Source of the DNA: Telmatactis stephensoni
Lineage: Eukaryota > Cnidaria > Anthozoa > Actiniaria > Isophelliidae
Assembly (NCBI GenBank): GCA_029948255.1
Contig: JALIZF010001940.1
Location: 1,729,501 to 1,793,500 of the forward strand
DNA length: 64,000 nt
Reading direction: 5' to 3'
Shown in pieces: positions 22,971 through 32,096 of the stretch. Both the position numbers and the translations under genes were made by a program. The notes beneath the pieces are model-generated. The model was not told where the DNA came from and did not search any database. It saw only the letters and a list, made by a program, of their open reading frames with translations. Each line of letters starts with the position of its first letter. Positions within the stretch are counted from its first letter, which is position 1.

Positions 22971-24683
22971 GAAATGACGGCATTACTGATATTTATAATT
23001 TGTATTATATTTTCCTAATATAATTTATGCATGATACATTCGATTTTCAAGTGCTATCATTAAATGTAAGAGGCCTTGGGGAATCGAATAAGAAAAGAAA
23101 AATATTTGACTGGTTAGAAAAACATGAGGGTGACAAAGGGGTTTCTTTTTTACAAGAGACGCATAGTATAAAAGAGGTCTGTGACTATTGGTCTAAACGA
23201 ACAAAAGGTTCGTTAATTTTGGCTAATGGAACATCTAGAAGTAGAGGAGTAGCTATACTAATAGGTTCTAAAATCAACTACAATATAAAAGAGACAATTA
23301 AGGATACGAACGGTAGATACATTATTATTTGGCTAGAAATTGAAGGAAATAGCTTTGTTTTCATAAACAGTTACTTGCCGAATTATGAAAACCAACAAAT
23401 TTTAGTCCTCAAAGAAATTGTTAACAAAATTGGATCTCTTGACTTTCCAGTTAATTCATATATGGTCTGGGGTGGTGATTTTAATGTAGTTTTTGATATT
23501 GAATTGGAAACCTCTGGAGGAAACCCGGAAAAGAAGGCGAAATCGGTTGAAACAATTGAAACCATTATGTCTGAGTATGATCTTTGTGATATATGGAGGC
23601 TTAGGAACCCAGACTGTAAACGATATACATGTGATAATAATGGTGAGATAAGTTGGGTTCATGCTCAGTCCCTTGGGATAAGAGAGACCGATAAATTTAA
23701 ATGGTTTCAATTGTGTCATTCCATTCCTAAAGAATGGAAGAGCAAATTAAAAGAAACGAAAGTGTTACAAATTGAACAGGAGAAGTTCTTATATATAGAA
23801 GAAAAGAAAGTAACATTAACAAAGGTGAAAACAAAACAAATATATAATTACTTCATTCAAAAATTATTCAAACCTCCCTCTTCTCAAACAAAAATATTTG
23901 AAAAACTCAACGAGGACATAAATTGGACTAAAGTTTACGAGAGAATTTATTTAACAACGATTGACACATATATGAGGTACTTCCAATATAAAATTGTCAA
24001 CAACATTCTTTATCTTAATCGGGACTTATATCGCTTTCATATTATCAGTTCTCCAAGCTGTTCCTTTTGCCATCACCACCTCGAGACCATTGAACATCTA
24101 TTCGTGGATTGTACAGTTTCCAAAAATTTATACTTTGAAATCCAAAATTGGCTTCAAGTTTATGGCGTACATTTGCCAATCTTAACTAAAGTAGTGGTAT
24201 TATTAGGAGTAGATGAAAAAGAGATTAATATGATATTATTGATGTATAAGCTACTACTCTACAAGTCTAGAGACAAGAAAAATCCACCATCTCTTGAGTT
24301 ATTCAAGAATTGCCTTAAAAATATTGAAAGAATCGAAAGAAATATTGCAGTTGCAAAAAATAAATTAGTTTTACATGAAGGAAAATGGGAAAGACTTAAG
24401 ACCGCGTTTAGTTAATTTAACAGTAAGTAACAATATATTTAGTTCTCTATATGAATTTTTCTAATGTTCTGTGTTTCAATTAAGTGTTGATAGCAAAAAT
24501 AATCAATTAAGATATATTTAGGTATTTCTAAATAAGTAACAAAATTATAACAACAACTACAACAAAAGTAAGCAGACTTGATATTAATAGTTTATATAGA
24601 TATATAGATATATGTCCATAATCATTGTATGTTTGATATGTCTTGTAAATATATAGTGGAGAAAATCTAAATAAAAGTCTGAG

Positions 24684-24714
<31 letters not shown>

Positions 24715-24723
24715 AATGACGGC
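22971..24723 (+). mobile_element. L1-like non-LTR retrotransposon, internally deleted, with target duplication
   Basis: The insertion covers 22982-24712 and ends in a poly(A) run of about 27 bases (24684-24712). It is flanked by identical 11-bp direct repeats, gaaatgacggc, at 22971-22981 and 24713-24723, as expected for target-primed reverse transcription. It has a 45-bp leader, one reading frame and a 3' UTR of about 270 bp. It lies on the same strand as the decayed gene, inside an intron-like stretch between donor 22923 and acceptor 24774. Clean repeats and the open frame suggest a fairly young insertion. Confidence 0.92.
23027..24415 (+). CDS. Retrotransposon ORF2 derivative: endonuclease plus C-terminal zinc knuckle, RT missing
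   Basis: The 462-residue frame begins with an apurinic-type endonuclease domain: LNVRGL (N13), LQETH (E44), GRYIIIWLE, INSYLPNY (113-120) and GGDFN (149-153). Near residue 205, where the endonuclease should continue to its SRID-like end and then to the reverse transcriptase, the frame jumps to the ORF2 C-terminal region. That region has the typical FQYKIVNNIL stretch and a CCHC cluster (C345, C348, H357, C362; CSFC...H...C). The RT palm motif (YxDD) is absent. This looks like an in-frame internal deletion of several hundred codons. The clade call (L1/Tx1-like) rests on the endonuclease and the C-terminal pattern. The product cannot reverse-transcribe by itself. Confidence 0.85.
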   Translation: MHDTFDFQVLSLNVRGLGESNKKRKIFDWLEKHEGDKGVSFLQETHSIKEVCDYWSKRTKGSLILANGTSRSRGVAILIGSKINYNIKETIKDTNGRYIIIWLEIEGNSFVFINSYLPNYENQQILVLKEIVNKIGSLDFPVNSYMVWGGDFNVVFDIELETSGGNPEKKAKSVETIETIMSEYDLCDIWRLRNPDCKRYTCDNNGEISWVHAQSLGIRETDKFKWFQLCHSIPKEWKSKLKETKVLQIEQEKFLYIEEKKVTLTKVKTKQIYNYFIQKLFKPPSSQTKIFEKLNEDINWTKVYERIYLTTIDTYMRYFQYKIVNNILYLNRDLYRFHIISSPSCSFCHHHLETIEHLFVDCTVSKNLYFEIQNWLQVYGVHLPILTKVVVLLGVDEKEINMILLMYKLLLYKSRDKKNPPSLELFKNCLKNIERIERNIAVAKNKLVLHEGKWERLKTAFS

Positions 24724-25945
24724 TGCGGGAATTTAAAATAAAATGCAAAGGAATATTTTTTTTTGCAAACCTAGAAACCATTCTTGGGTCTCGTTCGAGG
24801 GCTTCACCGAAGCTTACAAAGAATCGACGGAGGACGCAAGACGGATTGTGGAAGAGAAATTTTCAACCATCCACTAAATACAGGTATAAAATTGATTAAT
24901 TGTCAATGCATGACCATTTACTAGAGGTTGAGTACATTGTCTCATTGAGTACAATCAGCATAGCCTGAAATGCATGTGGCGTTCGCTAGCGCCATCTGTG
25001 ATTGTACGAATATCTTATAAGCTTATAAAACACTTCCGTGGCACTAGCAGCAACAAGATATTCGCTATTTAGACTCATCTCTTTTTTTTTGTCAGGTTAT
25101 GGAGATATCACATTCAACTTAGATAGGAGGATAACCTCTAAGGCATTCTACATGTCCGAGTTAGAGTGTGAGCTACGAGAACGAAACATGGTTAGTAAGT
25201 GGTGTTTTAGAGGCAATGTCGATCAATCCATGGATGATGTCATGGGTCACATTGAAACCTTGAGGAGGGAAGAACTGTATCCACACCCGAAGGAAGAGTG
25301 TTCGGATCTTTGCAAGAAAAGAGGTACATGGCGGGCAATCCAATGTTATTACGATTCTGAACATATATATTTAATATACTGCAAATTATCTGAATTTGCA
25401 AACTTAGACATGCAAACTGACTCAACTGATTAAAGAATATGGTTCAAAATGGACAAAAATACATTTCGTAATAAATACCAATCAATTGAAAATGATAAAC
25501 TGATATAGTGTTACTAACATGTAGACTGTATTTATTGCTTCTTTCATTATAAAAAACCAAAAAGCCATAAACCAGTTAAGTGCTTGCACGTCCGAATTCG
25601 CACCATTCTGAAAAGTGCAGTAAAATATGTTCACACGGAATCGCAACGGTATTGCTGATGTTTAAATCCGAAAATTTATCTTTCCCTAGATTGCTCTAAT
25701 TTCGTTTCAATGGACGGCATCTGGAAGCTGAGACATCCGCACCGTATGTTCCCTGTTAAAGCGGAAGTGTGTGGATTGCCAACAGTGAATTATCCTAGCG
25801 TTTGCACATTAGAACCAGAATCCCAAATTAAAGTAGTGCTTTTTGCGAAAACCATGCCAAAGTGGCCGCAGAAAATAAGATTCCAACCAAATTACGTGAA
25901 TTTGTTCATGAATACTGTGGAGTGCCAAGAAAAACTGAGGGTAAC

Positions 25946-26312
25946 GTGATATTTATTTGCCCTTTCTAGCTGTATGAAAAGGAAACGATTACAAAGATAG
26001 TCTCACAAAAGAAAACAGACGTCCTGACAGACTGTTACTATCTAATTCACGGAAAATGCATTTTGGGGAATCCAGTTGTTTGTTAGAATACAAACACAAA
26101 ATGTGCGCTATATTAGCAGTATTTAGTGGTAAATAGCGCTAAAAAAATACAATTAGTATTTTTCATACTGTATTGATTATATGCCATTTTCAGTGTTTGC
26201 ACTGTATGTGAAACACTACGTCACTTATTTAACTTATTTCATAGAGGATATTAAATGGGCGCGCGGAGATACGGATTTTATCTTCGTGCATTGAAGAGAG
26301 ATTTTCGACAAG
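25946..26312. other. Between decayed gene and minisatellite
   Basis: A possible acceptor (ccctttctag, ending about 25970) could start a further exon of the decayed gene but no convincing frame follows. Otherwise AT-rich. Confidence 0.35.
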
Positions 26313-27875
26313 AGGACTGTCGGGTTTTGTAGGCTTGTCGGGTTTTGTAGGACTGTCGGGTGTTGTAGGACTGTCAGGTTTTGTAGGACTGTCGGGTGTT
26401 GTAGGACTGTCGGGTCTTGAAGGACTGTCGGGTTTTGTAGGACTGTCGGGTCTTGTAGGACTGTCGGGTTTTGTAGGACTGTCCTGTGTTGTAGGACTGT
26501 CGGGTCTTGTAGGACTGTCGGGTCTTGTAGGACTGTCGGGTGTTGTAGGACTGTCGGGTGTTGTAGGACTGTCGGGTTTTGTAGGACTGTCGGGTCTTGA
26601 AGGACTGTCGGGTTTTGTAGGACTGTCGGGTTTTGTAGGACTGTCGGGTGTTGTAGGACTGTCGGGTTTTGTAGGACTGTCGGGTTTTTTAGGACTGTCG
26701 GGTTTTGTAGGACTGTCGGGTTTTGTAGGACTGTCGGGTTTTGTAGGACTGTCGGGTCTTGTAGGACTGTCGGGTTTTGTAGGGGAACTGTCGGGTCTTG
26801 TAGGACTGTCGGGTGTTGTAGGGGTACTGTTGGGTGTTATAGGACTGTCGTGTCTTGTAGGACTGTCTGACCCTGTAGGACTGTCGGGTCTTGAAGGACT
26901 GTCGGGTTTTGTAGGCTTCTCGAGTTTTGTAGGACTGTCGGGTGTTGTAGGACTGTCGGGTTTTGTAGGACTGTCGTGTGTTGTAGGACTGTCGGTTCTT
27001 GTAGAACTGTCGGGTTTTGTAGGACTGTCGGGTTTTGTAGGACTGTCGGGTCTTGTAGGACTGTCGGGTGTTGTAGGACTGTCGGGTGTTGTAGGGCTGT
27101 CGGGTGTTGTAGGACTGTCGCGTTTTGTAGGCTTGTCGGGTGTTGTAGGACTGTAGGGTGTTGTAGGACTGTCGGGTCTTGAAGGACTGTCGGGTTTTGT
27201 AGGACTGTCGGGTGTTGTAGGACTGTCGGGTTTTGTAGGACTGTCGTGTGTTGTAGGACTGTCGGGTCTTGTAGGACTGTCGGGTCTTGTAGGGGAACTG
27301 TCGGGTTTTGTAGGACTGTCGGGTTTTGTAGGACTGTCGGGTCTTGTAGGACTGTCGGGTGTTGTAGGGGAACTGTCGGGTCTTGTAGGACTGTCGGGTT
27401 TTGTAGGGGTACTGTTGGGTGTTATAGGACTGTCGTGTCTTGTAGGACTGTCTGACCCTGTAGGACTGTCGGGTCTTGAAGGACTGTCGGGTTTTGTAGG
27501 ACTGTCGGGTCTTGTAGGACTGTCGGGTTTTGTAGGACTGTCGGGTTTTGTAGGACTGTCCTGTGTTGTAGGACTGTCGGGTCTTGTAGGACTGTCGGGT
27601 GTTGTAGGACTGTCGGGTGTTGAAGGACTGTCGGGTTTTGTAGGACTGTCGGGTTTTGTAGGACTGTCGGGTTTTGTAGGACTGTCGGGTTTTGTAGGAC
27701 TGTCGGGTTTTGTAGGACTGTCGGGTTTTGTAGGACTGTCGGGTCTTGTAGGACTGTAGGGTCTTGTAGGACTGTCGGGTCTCGTTAGAAACGAAAGCAC
27801 TTTACAATGCTTTGTTTTCGTTCGAAACAATGTTTGGAATGTTCGGAATTTGACGGATCTTACTCGCTTTGACAA
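26229..27875 (-). CDS. Possible repetitive protein over the minisatellite (PDSPT repeats)
   Basis: The minus-strand frame of 548 codons runs through the whole array. It has a 30-residue unique N terminus (MSKRVRSVKF...), about 97 copies of D-S-P-T-(K/R/T)-P and a unique C terminus (LVENLSSMHE...LYEIS). All units and variants are multiples of 3 bp, so a frame stays open almost automatically, and long plus-strand frames exist too. The variable base always changes the K/R/T codon at its second position; synonymous changes are scarce. No signal peptide, domain or splice context was recognised. If real, it would be a hydrophilic, disordered, Ser/Thr/Pro-rich protein. I regard coding as unproven. 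Confidence 0.25.
   Translation of the reverse strand: MSKRVRSVKFRTFQTLFRTKTKHCKVLSFLTRPDSPTRPYSPTRPDSPTKPDSPTKPDSPTKPDSPTKPDSPTKPDSPTKPDSPSTPDSPTTPDSPTRPDSPTTQDSPTKPDSPTKPDSPTRPDSPTKPDSPSRPDSPTGSDSPTRHDSPITPNSTPTKPDSPTRPDSSPTTPDSPTRPDSPTKPDSPTKPDSSPTRPDSPTRPDSPTTHDSPTKPDSPTTPDSPTKPDSPSRPDSPTTPYSPTTPDKPTKRDSPTTPDSPTTPDSPTTPDSPTRPDSPTKPDSPTKPDSSTRTDSPTTHDSPTKPDSPTTPDSPTKLEKPTKPDSPSRPDSPTGSDSPTRHDSPITPNSTPTTPDSPTRPDSSPTKPDSPTRPDSPTKPDSPTKPDSPTKPDSPKKPDSPTKPDSPTTPDSPTKPDSPTKPDSPSRPDSPTKPDSPTTPDSPTTPDSPTRPDSPTRPDSPTTQDSPTKPDSPTRPDSPTKPDSPSRPDSPTTPDSPTKPDSPTTPDSPTKPDKPTKPDSPLVENLSSMHEDKIRISARPFNILYEIS
26313..27782. repeat. Minisatellite of 15-bp units, about 97 copies
   Basis: Plus-strand unit: ggactgtcgggtNttgta. 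N is T, C or G in nearly all units, while the other 14 positions are almost invariant. Variants include gtaggggaactg units (3 bp longer), tcctg or tcgtg units, and rare tag for tcg. A distinctive run (ggggtactgttgggtgttat ... ctgaccctg) occurs at 26821 and again at 27406, exactly 585 bp (39 units) apart, so a block of the array was duplicated. There are no spacers, so it is not CRISPR-like. Confidence 0.97.
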
Positions 27876-29084
27876 ATATCATTGACATATGTTATCGTTT
27901 TCCTTTTCACTAAAATCAAACAAGGAATGCCGCTTACTTATGCATCGGAATGTATAGGACCGACAAAACCCGTCATAAATGAGTGTGATCCTATTCTACG
28001 CCAGGTATACAGTTTATCGCTTGTCTGAAGCTGATCAATTTCGCGAGATATTAGAGGAAAACCATTTTTGACGATGTTCGATTTTCGCTATTTTAAAAAC
28101 GTTGATCGATTTAATTATAACACCATTTAAAACTTCAATCTTATCCACTTATTTGGTGTAGAAACCAAGTCCATTGGTGCGCATTACGTTGTCCATTGTG
28201 CCAAATGAAAATGTGCGGTGCGGTCTGAAAACAACTACTTCGAGTCACCTTAAAATGTGTTAAGTTCTTTTGATTTTCTAAAGTCTGCTTTCTCAAGGTG
28301 TTCCTAAATGATCTTGTGGTACTTAGTTTACGAGTCTTTAATTCAATACAATTCCAAAGCTGTGAACAGGTAACACTGAAAGTTCTACCTCCTTCCGTCT
28401 TCCGTTTGCATAGTGGGCACATGAGGTTTATGCTTGAATATCTTGTAGTTCTCTCCCCTGCTCAACCGAATATAAAACATTCATCATGGAATACTAGACA
28501 GACTTATAGGAGTGTGTCCACATCACAACGCGTGCTTGTCTTTATTGAGACATAAATAACAATATATAGTAATTACAAATAACACTTAAATCAATTGTTT
28601 ACAATTTATAGGTCTCCGAATGGCTGTAAATATATTTGGATGGAATTTTCCGCGAAGAAAATCGCTTTTTGCGATGAAAATTTATTCTAATTTCCAAATA
28701 TGGCAAGTACAAATTTCTTTATATGGACAAATTTCCTTATAAGGAACTCACGCGAAAACAGCACATTTTGTAAGAAACTTCTTGAAGTTTAATCTTCTTT
28801 TGTTAACCTAGCTTACAATCGTTCACTGAAAAAAAATCTTATCTCTCCACTTTCACTACAAAACCATCTTGGTCAGTTATTTTAATGATTCCAATTTATT
28901 TCCTTGTGTGGTTGTGGACTCGAAAGTGTAATGCTATTTCGACAATCACACACATCACACTTATTTAAAATACAAAAAGGAAATTATCTATGTATATGTT
29001 ATTATGTAAATCATTTGTTTCTATTTTTGTGAATATTCTGTACATAATTGACGTGGGAATAAAAAAAGTCTAAAGTCTAAGTCT
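27876..29084. other. Intergenic, probable retroelement 3' tail at the right end
   Basis: No supported gene. About 28880-29075 reads like a LINE 3' tail (ttctatttttgtgaatattctgtacataattgacgtgggaataaaaaaag, then a short aagtct repeat). This is a weak call. Confidence 0.4.
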
Positions 29085-29172
29085 TTGACTTCCACAAGGA
29101 AGTGTATCACCAAGACAAAGTCTCATTTCTCTCAGCGCCAAGTTCAAGTTCTCAGAGCCAAAAGGTCTTGCG
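29085..29172 (+). promoter_or_regulatory. Conserved block upstream of receptor (candidate 5' UTR)
   Basis: Contains caccaagacaaag about 65 bp before the receptor ATG, then ctctcagcgcc. The same phrase occurs 60-100 bp before several other array genes (39612, 44950, 55673). Whether it is transcribed is not known. Confidence 0.5.
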
Positions 29173-29175
29173 AAC

Positions 29176-30102
29176 ATGAACAATTCTGCCTCACAAGAAA
29201 AAGGACCGAGTTCTTTTGGGAACTTGACGCTTATTCTGGAATCAAATCCTCACTTCCGCAACTACCTGTATTTCCTGATTGTCTTCAATATTCTCAGTTC
29301 GATTCTTACAACAGTTTTAAATTGTTTCATCATTATAACTTTTGTTAAGACACCTTCCTTACGAACACCATCGTACATTTTAATCATCAGCTTGGCCTTC
29401 TTTGACTTTGGAGTTGGAGTGATGACACAACCAGCGTATTGTTGCAGCTTGATAGCCTGGTCGACAAAGAATTCTTCTTTGTATGAGAGCAGTTTGAATA
29501 TATTCTTAAGGACATATGACATACTATTACCTGGCTCTTTTCTAATGGTTAGTTGTATAACTATCGATCGGTTTCTTGCCGTTCACTTGCGTCTGAGGTA
29601 CCAACAACTTATCACAACCAAGCGATCTTACACAGTTGTGATAGTAATTTGGGTTTTTAGTTTGTCGTGGAGTTTTGCACTTGGAACACGTAAAACATGG
29701 GTGTTTATTTGCCACAATAGCTTGGGATCGGTACTCCTTATTTTGGACATTTTTCTGATGTTGAAACTATCTCGAGCCATCCGACGGCACGCGGCACAGA
29801 TGCGTGCTACCGAACAGCGACCACAACAGCCAGCCATGAACATTCAGCGATACAAGAAATCCGTCAAGACCATGTACTACATCATGGGTGTATTTCTGGT
29901 GTGTTTTCTTCCTGGTTTGATATTCCACCTTTTGAATTCTGTGCTTAAGTCGGCAGGAATACATTTGGGAATAGAGCGGCTTTATGTAAGACATTTAGTT
30001 ACAGCGCTTTTTCTGTTAAACAGTCTATTGAACCCATTCATTTATTGCTGGAGAATAATAGAAATACGCAACGCATTGCTTGACTTGTTACGCAGACAGT
30101 GA
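29176..30102 (+). CDS. Class A GPCR, array member, intact
   Basis: Single-exon receptor of 308 residues. Landmarks are MNNSASQE with sequon N3, NLT at 16-18, TM1 at about 29-56 with N49, D77 in TM2 (LAFFDFG), the TM2 end TQPAYCC, TM3 ending DRF 131-133, W159 in TM4, TM5 at about 177-200 without proline, a Q/P-rich third intracellular loop (ATEQRPQQPAMN), CFLP 243-246, NPFIY 286-290 and a tail ending LLRRQ. No cysteine lies at the start of TM3, although C179 sits in extracellular loop 2. It is most like the copies at 35959 and 44950 (RRHAAQ and FLVCFLPGLIFHL segments). Role: membrane signalling through G proteins, inferred from family; ligand unknown. Confidence 0.95.
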   Translation: MNNSASQEKGPSSFGNLTLILESNPHFRNYLYFLIVFNILSSILTTVLNCFIIITFVKTPSLRTPSYILIISLAFFDFGVGVMTQPAYCCSLIAWSTKNSSLYESSLNIFLRTYDILLPGSFLMVSCITIDRFLAVHLRLRYQQLITTKRSYTVVIVIWVFSLSWSFALGTRKTWVFICHNSLGSVLLILDIFLMLKLSRAIRRHAAQMRATEQRPQQPAMNIQRYKKSVKTMYYIMGVFLVCFLPGLIFHLLNSVLKSAGIHLGIERLYVRHLVTALFLLNSLLNPFIYCWRIIEIRNALLDLLRRQ

Positions 30103-30130
30103 CAATAATATCTCGAGCAGTTATTACTAT

Positions 30131-30165
30131 GTAAAATACGTAACGCTTTGGCTCAATTGTTAATT
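30131..30165 (+). pseudogene. Receptor tail remnant
   Basis: A short string (aaaatacgtaacgctttgg-ctcaattgtta) matches the last codons of array genes (IRNALxQLL). It follows 3'-UTR-like sequence and lies only 30 bp after the stop of the intact gene at 29176. It parallels the remnant at 4966. Confidence 0.65.
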
Positions 30166-31211
30166 GTAAGTAGACATGTGACAATATCGTGTGCAGTGTG
30201 TATAGTAGTGTTAATCCTAAAAAATTACTACTACTGTGATTGTTTAGAAAATATAGTTAACATATTATCAAGCTAAGTAAATTTTGCAATAAAAGAATGA
30301 ATTAACATCATCAGCGATCGAAAGAATTACCTTCCCTTATTGAGAAAATAAATATCAGAAACATGTTTTTATGTAGAGCGCGCGCGCTGTTACATGTCAT
30401 ATTTATTCATTTGCTCGAGCTACATCTATGCACGATCTTACATAATAACGTGTAACCTAAGAAATTTGTGCAATTTGATTGGCTGAGAGCACTGGTATTT
30501 CAGCTACATTTTGTAATTTCACATGTGAAAATTACAGTTTCCATGGCAACTCCTTTCTTTCCTTGCCAAAAAGACTAAGAGAAAGTGGCGGCCAGATGGG
30601 GAAGCTTTCTCCCGCTAAAAGGAAGTGATTTAATCATGGAAACAAGTCAAAAAGCTATAAAATGAAAGGGAAACGGATTTTTGATGGTTATGAAGAGTTC
30701 GTTTTTCCTTTTTTCTGCTGAAAAGATGGTAATCGACACGTGAAGTGAAAGTTTGTCAAAATAGCTTCAAACTGAAGGATTGACATGGCTGAAAAGTTCA
30801 TGAAAGGTAAATAATAAAAAGTTTTTTCTACACTTATGCATTTATTGTCTATCTTATCTAGAAATTAAGTTTTTTTGTCATCTTTTTTTCAAACATGCCG
30901 TTTTTAGTCACAAATGACAATTAGTTCGCGAGTCTGTTTTTCACTGATTGATTCAGTGAAGTCATTCAGACCAAATTAAAATCGAAAACAAAATTACTGG
31001 TTTTACCTTCTTAATGTAGTTTTGACTTTGAATGATTTCTTTTTACTACTTGTCTTGAATATTGTTAGCTTTTCTTTTATCTGCACAGGCTTGAAAGCCA
31101 TGTCTTCACTTTTCGAAGTAGTTGAGTGTAAAGCGATTCAACCTCGCGGTTGTTTTTCATCAAATTTTCAGAAATTTCTTAGGTTATATTATTAACAAAT
31201 AATAGCATGTT

Positions 31212-31245
<34 letters not shown>

Positions 31246-31569
31246 ATATTTCAAAATTGTCCCAAATTTCACTCGCCTACGGCTTGTGAAATTTTGTTTA
31301 ACATAACGGAAATTGTAATTCTATCAATCTCTGATGGATGAGTCGAAGGCTCGAAAGCTTGGATTATTACATCAATCTAACGTAGATGAAACAAAATACC
31401 TATTTGATATGCAACCTACGTATTACAACATACTTGAATCAACATATATATTTATTAACCAAATAAGCAAATTAGGTGAAATTTGTCGCAAATGGCGTGT
31501 TTTACGTCGGGTGAAAACACGTGACAGTATGGCGTGACAATTTTGACTAGTGACAATTCGAAAGCCGAT
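30166..31569. other. Intergenic, no gene seen
   Basis: AT-rich. It includes a gcgcgcgcgc run near 30380 and sequence around 30470-30560 and 31180-31310 that looks like decayed interspersed repeats (gattggctgagagcactggt; cactcgcctacggcttgtga). No coding region accepted. Confidence 0.5.
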
Positions 31570-31633
31570 GTATAGAAATAGTCTCCCTCGCAGCCTTGTT
31601 TAAACAAGGCTGCGAGGGAGACTAGTATAGAAA
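31570..31633. mobile_element. Perfect 46-bp palindrome flanked by 9-bp direct repeats
   Basis: 31579-31624 is a perfect palindrome: tagtctccctcgcagcc... meets its exact complement with no spacer at 31601/31602. It is bracketed by gtatagaaa at 31570-31578 and again at 31625-31633. This is what an insertion consisting only of two terminal inverted repeats would look like. The 9-bp duplication matches those at 2091 and 33723. Confidence 0.85.
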
Positions 31634-32005
31634 CGGCCCAAATTTCAAGAGAAGACTTCCTTCAATGATAGGTAGAAAATATCGGGAACCAGCCTTCTCC
31701 GATTTATAGTTTAGATTTCACTCTTGTTGTGACATCACATGAATACGATCTATACACAGTTGACTCTCTCCTAAGCGACTACCCTTGGGATCAGGGGAAA
31801 GTGTCGCTTACGAGAGATGGTTGCTTACGAGAACCCAACACAGGAAACCCAAACCATACGTAATATGTAACACATCCGGATATATGTCCATGAAGAACCA
31901 CAGGGGGCCCGGCTTGGGAGTCTTTTATCAGGAATAAAATGAACTAAAGCTCTTTGGGTTTCCTATGGCAACCTCAATGAAACTCAATCACATAAATGTA
32001 CGTAC
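31634..32005. other. Intergenic, possible decayed repeat
   Basis: Around 31770-31835 a phrase like ctctcctaagcgact is answered by its approximate complement gtcgcttacgagag, suggesting an old foldback element. Nothing else seen. Confidence 0.4.
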
Positions 32006-32096
32006 CGCGGCAAATTGATAGTGCCAAGTACTAGTGTAACGCACCAACCTTCGTTACACCAGTACTAGTTAATTGGCGCTATCAATTTACCTCGCG
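32006..32096. repeat. Imperfect inverted repeat
   Basis: Arms of about 36-44 bp: cgcggcaaattgatagtgcc...gtgtaacg (32006-32041) and cgttacac...ggcgctatcaatttacctcgcg (32052-32096), with a spacer of about 10 bp. The shape is that of a MITE or foldback element; no target duplication was identified. Confidence 0.75.

Larger units (their letters stand above)
22225..25945 (+). pseudogene. Multi-exon cysteine-cluster protein gene (KDZ-transposon-associated type?), decayed
   Basis: Several exon-like frames are separated by splice-like borders. 22225-22391 reads MADSF, then a TAA at 22240, then a helical stretch ending GVIGCEE. About 22449-22923 contains IPKALSKDVRLKVTNYW, a TAA (22674) inside a C-x-x-C pair, then RCRNCGLNYGYSKYGNE; a GTAAGT donor follows. 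24775-24894 reads HSWVSFEGFTEAYKEST, then shifts frame. 25096-25323 reads GYGDITFNLDRRI. 25695-25942 reads VSMDGIWKLRHPH, then shifts frame to FCENHAKVAAENKIPT. At least two in-frame stops and two frameshifts make it dead. The layout resembles cysteine clusters associated with KDZ DNA transposons, and similar uncharacterised coral proteins. The family call is from memory and tentative. An L1-like element sits in one intron. Confidence 0.65.

Noticed and set aside
26335..27759. Plus-strand frames coding GFVGLS or CRTVG repeats
   Set aside because: A repeat unit divisible by three leaves several frames open; there are no unique flanking codons or start context.
26313..27782. CRISPR-like array
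   Set aside because: The repeats are contiguous 15-bp units with no spacers, and the surroundings are eukaryotic.
28141..28555. Short overlapping frames on both strands
   Set aside because: No recognisable domain; likely chance frames in repeat-derived sequence.
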